DNA of 11,682 bases, taken from contig JAEDIL010000055.1 of NCBI GenBank assembly GCA_016292455.1, positions 1 to 11,682 of the forward strand. The letters are read 5' to 3'. Made by a program: the position numbers and the translations under genes. This DNA comes from Clostridiaceae bacterium. Lineage in GTDB: Bacteria; Bacillota; Clostridia; Oscillospirales; Acutalibacteraceae. Positions 1 through 4,196 of this stretch are shown piece by piece. Every line of letters starts with the position of its first letter. The first letter of the stretch is position 1. The notes under the pieces are model-generated. The model made no database searches and had not been told where the DNA came from. It saw nothing but the letters and a program-made list of their open reading frames with translations.

Positions 1-672
1 AACATTGAAATTCATGGTTCTTGTCACATTCTGGCTTGCGCTCAATGACAAATCCGCGGTGTCGTTTGCTGCGGTGCTTACCCACGAAACCGAGTTGGGC
101 TTCGGCCAAAGGCCGCTGTCTGAGGCAAGTGCACCTGTGGTAACCTTGATGTCTCCATGACCGGTAAGCTTGTTTGACTGCGTCTTTGTGCCAACTGTCT
201 GCCAATTACCGCTGCTGTCCTTAATCTGGAGCTCAGCCCAATATTGACCGGCCGTCGCCGCACAAGAAGCAGGACCTGAATTCTTATGTACTTTTACATA
301 ACATTGATAAGGGAAACCGTTTGACGTTGTCGTACCGCCTTCTCCCGGTATATATCCTGTGCTTCCATCATCGAAACAGGTGTTGTTTCCTGCTCCGACA
401 GAGCCGGTTACACTGGTACCGGTTGTTGTGCCGTTATTGCTCTTGACATAAACAGTGTATGTACCATCTTTTCCCGTAAATGCATTGTTGCAATCAATTT
501 TAATACGCCATGTGTATGAGCCCGAAGAATCAACCGCTTCTGCTTCAGGTGCAAAAAATACCCAGCATGAAAGAAGCATTAAAGCTGCAAGAAAGACCGA
601 TACCGTTTTCTTCGCAGCGTTCCTTGACTTTGAAAGATAGCTCTTCATGATTGCCATAAAATAACTCTTCAT
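1..672 (-). CDS. Secreted protein of unknown function, N-terminal part (truncated by window edge)
   Basis: The reading frame is open from the ATG at 672 to the left edge, giving 224 residues with no stop, so the C-terminus lies outside the window. AAAGGAGG at 680-687 lies 7 nt before the ATG and fixes the start. The N-terminus is basic (Lys/Arg to about residue 22), then hydrophobic at about residues 24-40, ending in APEAEA, a good signal peptidase I site before Val47. An LLSC at 33-36 is a poor lipobox. The mature part is rich in Gly, Thr, Ser and Asn with alternating beta-strand patterns (TYTVYVKS, QYWAELQI) and four Cys (61, 99, 124, 137) that could form disulfides. This suggests an extracellular beta-sandwich protein. 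I do not recognise the family; a PLAT-like or carbohydrate-active module is only a guess. It has its own promoter and a long leader. Confidence 0.8.
   Translation of the reverse strand, partial: MKSYFMAIMKSYLSKSRNAAKKTVSVFLAALMLLSCWVFFAPEAEAVDSSGSYTWRIKIDCNNAFTGKDGTYTVYVKSNNGTTTGTSVTGSVGAGNNTCFDDGSTGYIPGEGGTTTSNGFPYQCYVKVHKNSGPASCAATAGQYWAELQIKDSSGNWQTVGTKTQSNKLTGHGDIKVTTGALASDSGLWPKPNSVSWVSTAANDTADLSLSASQNVTRTMNFNV
634..672 (-). repeat. Short direct repeat at the start of the secreted-protein gene
   Basis: The first 15 nt of the gene, ATGAAGAGTTATTTT (672-658), recur 24 nt later as ATGAAGAGCTATCTT (648-634), with two silent-type T/C differences at the DNA level. The protein therefore begins with two copies of Met-Lys-Ser-Tyr. 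Only the first copy has a ribosome binding site. The repeat lengthens the basic n-region of the signal peptide. It most likely arose by slippage or a small tandem duplication. Confidence 0.7.
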
Positions 673-825
673 GAATATTCCTCCTTTAAGAAATTAACCT
701 TCGGTGATATAAACCTCTGTATATCAACCCAACCCAAGTTCCTGCTTTACCCCTCCGGCGCAGTCCCTGACCTGACCGTTCCCCGCCGTTCGGGCACAGC
801 AAGACACAATGAGTCACTTTTAGTT
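673..825 (-). promoter_or_regulatory. Long GC-rich 5' leader, candidate structured regulatory RNA (class unknown)
   Basis: The predicted transcript start (about 825) is some 150 nt before the ATG at 672. Its central part is much richer in G and C than the flanks. Read on the minus strand, CTTGCT (803-798) can pair with AGCAGG (746-741). Inside this, CCCG (794-791) can pair with CGGG (785-782), or CGGCG (788-784) can pair with CGCCG (760-756). The last two are mutually exclusive. A further hairpin, TGATATA (726-720) with TATATCA (711-705), sits just before the ribosome binding site. I compared it by eye with glycine, SAM-I, cobalamin, c-di-GMP, ZTP and guanidine riboswitches and saw no convincing match. 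Confidence 0.45.
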
Positions 826-831
826 GGTATC

Positions 832-861
832 AGTATATCATTTAAAAATCAATAAAGTCAA
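832..861 (-). promoter_or_regulatory. Sigma-A promoter of the secreted-protein gene
   Basis: On the minus strand, TTGACT (861-856) is followed by an 18-bp spacer and TATACT (837-832), preceded by an extended -10 TG two bases upstream. The region around it (838-900) is A/T-rich. The start of transcription would be near 825. Confidence 0.75.
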
Positions 862-933
862 GGCGAAAGAGAAAAAAGATTAAATAAACTTTAATATTTG
901 GATTTTATTACAAAATGGGGAATTTGTCTTTGT

Positions 934-969
934 TAAAAATGCCAAACGCCTCGAGGGAAGCGTTTGGCA
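934..969 (-). terminator. Intrinsic terminator after the Lgt-like gene
   Basis: A perfect 10-bp stem pairs TGCCAAACGC (940-949) with GCGTTTGGCA (960-969) around a 10-nt loop. Read on the minus strand it is followed by TTTTT (939-935) and begins 4 nt after the stop codon of the gene at 974. It separates the two-gene operon from the promoter at 832-861. Confidence 0.9.
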
Positions 970-973
970 CGAA

Positions 974-1714
974 TTACTCGTTATTTTCTTCGGAAACAAG
1001 ATTTTTTTTACTGCGCAGTTTCATAAAGACAACCGTTAAAACGAAAACGACAAAAACCACTATACAGAGAAGCTGCCAGAACGTCATTGAACACGCAATG
1101 TCTTTCTGCCGGGGATCTTCATAATATCTGAAATACTCCGTAATGAATCTTGACACACAATAAACGGCAAAAGTAATCGGATAAGCTGTTCCGACTGTGT
1201 AATGCTTTGACTTTTTGAAGTAAAACTGTGTAACAAACAAAATTATAAGCATTACAAGAACCTCAACCGCCTGAATCGGAAAATGCTTCACCGTTTCTTC
1301 GCGATAGCAGATTCCAAACTCAGAAGTAACGCCCCGGCAGCAGCCGTTGATAAAACAGCCGAATTTGGCACAGGCAAGAATTTCAAGCACGCCGGGTGTT
1401 ATCATATCAAGCGCGTTTTTCCTTTCCTCTTTTGAAACAGGAAAAAGGAAAAACAAAATCGGAGTAAAAACAACCGCGCCCATGATTGCAACGTTGCTAT
1501 ATGTTGCAATACCTAACGCCTCATGAACCTTGTTGTAAATCATGCCCATGATGAGCGCGCCGACGATTCCGCAAACATAGGTATAGAGCGTATATACAAT
1601 CGCTTTTTTCTTGACCAAATTATATCTCTTGTAATTCCCGATGTTATAAACCATCATTATTGCAAAACCAACAACATACATCGCTTCGTAAAAAGTGCTG
1701 CTGCCCTGAAACAC
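974..1714 (-). CDS. Divergent Lgt-family (prolipoprotein diacylglyceryl transferase-like) membrane protein
   Basis: The product has 246 residues from the GTG at 1714, with about six or seven hydrophobic segments. AAGGAG ends 8 nt before this GTG, which decides the start; the open frame extends further upstream but overlaps the previous gene. The segment AKFGCFINGCCRG (116-128) matches the Lgt signature in outline. HFPIQAVEVL (144-153) and RFITEYFRYYED (189-200) fit the later conserved Lgt blocks, including the C-terminal Arg. Lgt transfers diacylglyceryl from phosphatidylglycerol to lipoprotein Cys. Several canonical residues are changed: the signature Arg is Lys117, Asn is Cys120, Glu is Cys125, and there is no HGG motif before it. 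It may be a paralogue with another lipid or protein substrate. It lies 4 nt after the upstream small membrane protein and is surely co-transcribed. Confidence 0.75.
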   Translation of the reverse strand: MFQGSSTFYEAMYVVGFAIMMVYNIGNYKRYNLVKKKAIVYTLYTYVCGIVGALIMGMIYNKVHEALGIATYSNVAIMGAVVFTPILFFLFPVSKEERKNALDMITPGVLEILACAKFGCFINGCCRGVTSEFGICYREETVKHFPIQAVEVLVMLIILFVTQFYFKKSKHYTVGTAYPITFAVYCVSRFITEYFRYYEDPRQKDIACSMTFWQLLCIVVFVVFVLTVVFMKLRSKKNLVSEENNE

Positions 1715-1718
1715 GCAA

Positions 1719-2135
1719 TCATCTCCTTTTTCCTTTATTCCTATTCCGTCCGTTTCCGAATTCAGAACACGCTGCTTCTCCCTCATTATACAACTGAGAC
1801 AATTCTGCTTTTGAAAACTCGGAGGAATATTTTGAAAGCTTTCCGATGCGGCGAAGTATTTTTTCATCAACGTCCTTTTTGCCGGCGCTCTTTTTTGCGC
1901 GCTCGCACTGCTTGTAATAAATCATTGCCTGAATGTATGTATAATCTTTTCCCTTGCAAATCAGATTCTGTCCGTAAAGTCTTCTGAAAATTGAATGTGC
2001 GGCAAAAAAAACAAAAGAAAGAATCGCGTTCAGAATGTTTATACTATCCAGAAAAAACAAAAACGCAATGAAACCCAGTGCAAGTGACACCCACGCAGAG
2101 AAAAACAGAATTATATTTTTCTTTCTTTCTGACAC
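1719..2135 (-). CDS. Small two-helix membrane protein, partner gene of the Lgt-like protein
   Basis: The product has 138 residues from the GTG at 2135. AAAGGCGG lies 7 nt before this GTG. An in-frame ATG at 2153 sits at the predicted transcript start itself and has no ribosome binding site, so GTG is preferred. Residues 8-30 and 33-48 are two hydrophobic segments joined by a very short turn. The rest (49-138) is a charged, Lys/Arg-rich and probably cytoplasmic tail with helical stretches (ERAKKSAGKKDVDEKILRRI). I recognise no domain. Its tight spacing to the Lgt-like gene, whose ribosome binding site is inside this gene's last codons, suggests translational coupling and a shared role. Confidence 0.75.
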   Translation of the reverse strand: MSERKKNIILFFSAWVSLALGFIAFLFFLDSINILNAILSFVFFAAHSIFRRLYGQNLICKGKDYTYIQAMIYYKQCERAKKSAGKKDVDEKILRRIGKLSKYSSEFSKAELSQLYNEGEAACSEFGNGRNRNKGKRR

Positions 2136-2158
2136 AATAACACCGCCTTTCATTTTTT

Positions 2159-2187
2159 AGAATATCACACAGAAAAATCATTGTCAA
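2159..2187 (-). promoter_or_regulatory. Sigma-A promoter of the two-gene membrane operon
   Basis: On the minus strand, TTGACA (2187-2182) is followed by a 17-bp spacer and TATTCT (2164-2159). The transcript would start near 2152, leaving a leader of about 17 nt before the GTG at 2135. This rules against the ATG at 2153. Confidence 0.8.
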
Positions 2188-2197
2188 GTTGTGTATG

Positions 2198-2213
2198 CGT
2201 ACGGAATGCATTC
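2198..2213. promoter_or_regulatory. Palindromes between divergent promoters, possible operator
   Basis: CGTACG (2198-2203) and GAATGCATTC (2204-2213) are two abutting perfect palindromes. They lie almost exactly midway between the -35 boxes of the leftward (2182-2187) and rightward (2224-2229) promoters. Such a place suits a regulator acting on both. No regulator gene is visible next to them. Confidence 0.35.
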
Positions 2214-2223
2214 AATGTTTTTC

Positions 2224-2257
2224 TTGACATCGTTTAATCTATATGATAATGTTATCA
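2224..2257 (+). promoter_or_regulatory. Promoter of the 205-residue membrane protein with overlapping dyad
   Basis: TTGACA (2224-2229) is followed at a 15-bp spacing by GATAAT (2245-2250). The short spacer is suboptimal; other -10 choices match less well. The -10 lies inside the dyad TGATAATGTTATCA (2244-2257), with 6-bp arms around TG, which could be a repressor site. Transcription would begin near 2257. Confidence 0.5.
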
Positions 2258-2288
2258 GTACATTTACAGAACAAAAGGAATACTGATT

Positions 2289-2906
2289 ATGTTGAATGAA
2301 CTGTTAACTTTTGACTCAGGCTCTGTAATCTTCTGGTCAATAACTTATATTTGTGTGATTGTGAGGGGATTTAAAAAACAGAAACTTCTCTTGCCGGCGT
2401 TGAGCGTTTATCTGAACCTCGGATGGGAAATTTCTTCAGTATTTATTAACAGCGGTTGGAAAAACTGGCTTTGGTTGTTACTTGACTGCTTAATCTTTGT
2501 TCTTTTGATAGCACAGAAAAGACGCGGCCTTTCCGAAGAAAAGAAAAGCTCTCAAACAATTATCGGAATTGTCTTTCTGACACTTTCAACAGTAGCGTTT
2601 GCCATTGTTTTTTCGTCGACTCAAAACGGAATGGTTGTTTCAAGCTTTGTTATTGACATTGTTATGGCCATCGGATTTTTAATCACGATGATCATTTTCC
2701 CGCAAAACGGTCGGAGCATCCCTATTGCCGTTACAAAACTCATCGGAGACTTTTGTGCTTGGCAGCACTATCGTCTGTACCTTCCGATAATAGACAAAAT
2801 AGGTTTAACGGTTCTGATTATGAATTCTGTCTACCTTATACTTTCAATCAGGCCGATTCATGAAAAAATTACGGCATTAAGAGCACGAATACATAAAGCA
2901 GCGTAA
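2289..2906 (+). CDS. Polytopic membrane protein, possibly of the PaxB-like transmembrane terpene cyclase type
   Basis: The product has 205 residues, with AAGGA at 2275-2279 lying 9 nt before the ATG. Six or seven hydrophobic segments are visible: about residues 11-26, 33-52, 58-75, 90-108, 117-137, 145-165 and 168-187. NLGWE (43-47) followed by W60...D66, and a later KLIGD (150-154), recall the Asn-x-x-Trp-Glu pattern and acidic residues of the fungal PaxB/Pyr4-type transmembrane terpene cyclases and their uncharacterised bacterial relatives. This comparison is from memory, covers few residues, and no prenyl pathway gene is nearby. A plain hypothetical membrane protein is the safe call. It stands alone with its own promoter, divergent from the Lgt-like operon. 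Confidence 0.65.
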   Translation: MLNELLTFDSGSVIFWSITYICVIVRGFKKQKLLLPALSVYLNLGWEISSVFINSGWKNWLWLLLDCLIFVLLIAQKRRGLSEEKKSSQTIIGIVFLTLSTVAFAIVFSSTQNGMVVSSFVIDIVMAIGFLITMIIFPQNGRSIPIAVTKLIGDFCAWQHYRLYLPIIDKIGLTVLIMNSVYLILSIRPIHEKITALRARIHKAA

Positions 2907-2949
2907 CAAGCGTATAGTCCTCTCTCCCCCTCTTTTTCAAAAAAAAGTA

Positions 2950-2978
2950 TTGACAATACCGGTGCTTTGTGATAGTAT
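2950..2978 (+). promoter_or_regulatory. tRNA promoter
   Basis: TTGACA (2950-2955) is followed by a 17-bp spacer and TAGTAT (2973-2978). The start would be near 2985, leaving about 12 nt before the mature tRNA 5' end. No good terminator separates it from the upstream gene, so some read-through is possible. Confidence 0.75.
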
Positions 2979-2996
2979 ACTTTGGCGAAAACAAAT

Positions 2997-3073
2997 GCGC
3001 CAATAGCTCAGCCGGATAGAGTGTTTGGCTACGAACCAAAAGGTCGGGGGTTCGAGTCCCTCTTGGCGCGCCA
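2997..3073 (+). tRNA. tRNA-Arg (anticodon ACG)
   Basis: The acceptor arms GCGCCAA (2997-3003) and TTGGCGC (3063-3069) pair perfectly over 7 bp, followed by discriminator G and an encoded CCA (3071-3073). The D arm GCTC...GAGT, the anticodon stem TTTGG/CCAAA with loop CTACGAA, and the T loop TTCGAGT are all in place. The anticodon ACG reads Arg CGN codons once A34 is converted to inosine by TadA. Total length is 77 nt including CCA. Confidence 0.97.
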
Positions 3074-3076
3074 AAA

Positions 3077-3110
3077 GAATTAAAGCCGTACGAAAGTGCG
3101 GCTTTAATTC
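3077..3110 (+). terminator. Hairpin directly after tRNA-Arg, likely terminator or processing signal
   Basis: A 15-bp stem (3077-3091 with 3096-3110, one G-T pair) closes on a GAAA tetraloop. Its GC core GCCGTAC/GTGCGGC is followed by TTTAATTCT, which can act as a weak U-tract. It begins 4 nt after the tRNA CCA. Confidence 0.6.
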
Positions 3111-3169
3111 TGCCGTAAAAACCGCGTTTTGCAATCAGGCAGAACGGATTTTTCATTGAACTTAACCTT

Positions 3170-3220
3170 GGCATTGATAAAGAAGCAATCGTTGCTTTTT
3201 TATCAATGCCGGTATTTTTT
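3170..3220 (+). terminator. Strong intrinsic terminator downstream of tRNA-Arg
   Basis: A 19-bp stem, fully paired with one G-T, joins 3170-3188 to 3192-3210 around a 3-nt loop (TCG). After GGTA comes TTTTTT (3215-3220). The orientation of the T-run makes it a plus-strand terminator. The rest of the gene-free stretch 3074-3326 holds only the hairpin at 3077, this one and the promoter at 3277. Confidence 0.75.
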
Positions 3221-3276
3221 GTATATTTTACACTATTTTAAGGCGTTATTTTCTACGTCAAGAAATGTCGAAATTA

Positions 3277-3305
3277 TTGACTTTTAGACTTTAAACTGTT
3301 AAAAT
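3277..3305 (+). promoter_or_regulatory. Orphan plus-strand promoter facing the 3' end of the amidohydrolase gene
   Basis: TTGACT (3277-3282), a 17-bp spacer and TAAAAT (3300-3305) form a good sigma-A match. No plus-strand gene follows; transcription from near 3312 would be antisense to the amidohydrolase gene. GCGCT (3324-3328) can pair with AGCGC (3350-3354) before GTTTTTG, which could end a very short antisense RNA. Confidence 0.4.
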
Positions 3306-3326
3306 ACACATATCCGCTTTAAAGCG

Positions 3327-4127
3327 CTAAATTGTTTTTAAGATTTTCAGCGCGTTTTTGTAAAAAATCTTGTCTTCGTTCTCCTTTGAGAATTTGTAAG
3401 CTTTAATCAGATCAATGAATTGCTTCTGGTCGCTCCACGGAGAATCGGTTGCAAAAAGAATACGGTCAAAGCCGTGCTTTTCGATTATTTCTCTGCATTT
3501 TTCTTTGTAGCGATCCAACACAAAGGACGTATCAAAATAAACCGGCTTGCCCGCGAGTTTTTCAATTACCTCGTCAGGCAAATCACAGCCTCCCATGTGA
3601 GCAAGAACAAGCTTGCCGTCAATAAGTCCCTGCAATTCATCAAGTACCTTCAAAACCATATCGGGCGCACAGTGAACATCATCGGTATAACCTACATCCA
3701 CACCCGCATGAGTTATTACCGTCAAATCACGTTTTGCGGCTTCGCGAAGAATTCTTACATATCTCGGGTCGTCGAAATACACACCCTGATAGTCGGGGTG
3801 AATTTTCAGCCCGAACAAACCGTTTTCTTTGATACGGTCAAGAATTTCTTCTATGTTATCACAGTCGGGATGAATTGCTCCCGCAAAAATTACGCCGTCC
3901 TTGCCGTTGAGTTCAAAGGACAGGCGGTTAATCGAATCAACCTGCTTCGGAGAGGTTGCAACGGGAAGTACAACGCAGTAATCAATTTCCGCTTTTTTCA
4001 TTGATGCCTTTAATGCGGAAAGCGTTCCCTCCCTGTACGGCTTTACCTTGCCTTTCTCAGAAAGATATGCGATAGTCTGTGCCGCTATCTTGTCGGGAAA
4101 CGTATGAGTGTGAAAATCAATAATCAT
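3327..4127 (-). CDS. Amidohydrolase-2 family metal-dependent hydrolase (TIM barrel)
   Basis: The product has 266 residues from the ATG at 4127; GGGAG ends 8 nt before it. An upstream in-frame TTG at 4142 has no ribosome binding site. Motifs of the amidohydrolase-related (Amidohydro_2) family appear in order: the N-terminal HTH metal ligands His6 and His8, GLKIHPDYQG (106-115), THAG with His140, AHMGG with His177, and FATDSPW with Asp228. These place a mononuclear or binuclear metal site at the barrel mouth. The length is usual for the family. Members hydrolyse C-N or C-O bonds or decarboxylate aromatic acids such as gamma-resorcylate and aminocarboxymuconate semialdehyde. The substrate cannot be read from the sequence. 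The protein has no signal peptide and should be cytosolic. It is divergent from the aryl-CoA operon, so a role in the same pathway is possible but unproven. Confidence 0.88.
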   Translation of the reverse strand: MIIDFHTHTFPDKIAAQTIAYLSEKGKVKPYREGTLSALKASMKKAEIDYCVVLPVATSPKQVDSINRLSFELNGKDGVIFAGAIHPDCDNIEEILDRIKENGLFGLKIHPDYQGVYFDDPRYVRILREAAKRDLTVITHAGVDVGYTDDVHCAPDMVLKVLDELQGLIDGKLVLAHMGGCDLPDEVIEKLAGKPVYFDTSFVLDRYKEKCREIIEKHGFDRILFATDSPWSDQKQFIDLIKAYKFSKENEDKIFYKNALKILKTI

Positions 4128-4159
4128 TTTAAATGCTCCCAATTTATATTTCCGGAGTT

Positions 4160-4168
4160 ATTATATCA
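4160..4168 (-). promoter_or_regulatory. Extended -10 promoter of the amidohydrolase gene
   Basis: On the minus strand the intergenic region carries TGATATAAT (4168-4160), a consensus extended -10. No good -35 is seen 17 bp upstream. The plus-strand operon must start in the same 69 bp (4128-4196), where only poor candidates such as TAAAAT (4169-4174) appear. TCCGGA (4151-4156) is a small central palindrome. Confidence 0.55.
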
Positions 4169-4196
4169 TAAAATACTATTTTTAAAAGGTGAAATC

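Noticed and set aside
455..640. Plus-strand 61-codon frame
   Set aside because: Antisense shadow of the secreted-protein gene, which has a signal peptide and a strong ribosome binding site.
697..707. CACCGAAGG-like string suggesting a glycine riboswitch
   Set aside because: The rest of the glycine aptamer core is missing, so the match is short and likely chance.
1523..1987. Plus-strand 154-codon frame
   Set aside because: Spans the junction of the two minus-strand membrane genes on the opposite strand, with no ribosome binding site or domain.
2869..3174. Minus-strand open frames across the tRNA giving GTRTPDLLVRSQ- and QEGLEPPTFWF-like peptides
   Set aside because: These are well-known false proteins produced by translating the reverse strand of tRNA genes; there is no ribosome binding site.
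3318..3329. CGCTTTAAAGCG-type palindrome after the amidohydrolase stop as terminator
   Set aside because: The stem could be only about 4 bp and no T-run follows directly on the minus strand.
3420..4004. Plus-strand 194-codon frame
   Set aside because: Antisense to the amidohydrolase gene, whose motifs are intact; composition is unlike a real protein.
4104..4196. Longer N-terminus for the acyl-CoA ligase
   Set aside because: The extra 31 codons run through the divergent promoter region and the amidohydrolase start; AAAGGTG supports the ATG at 4197.
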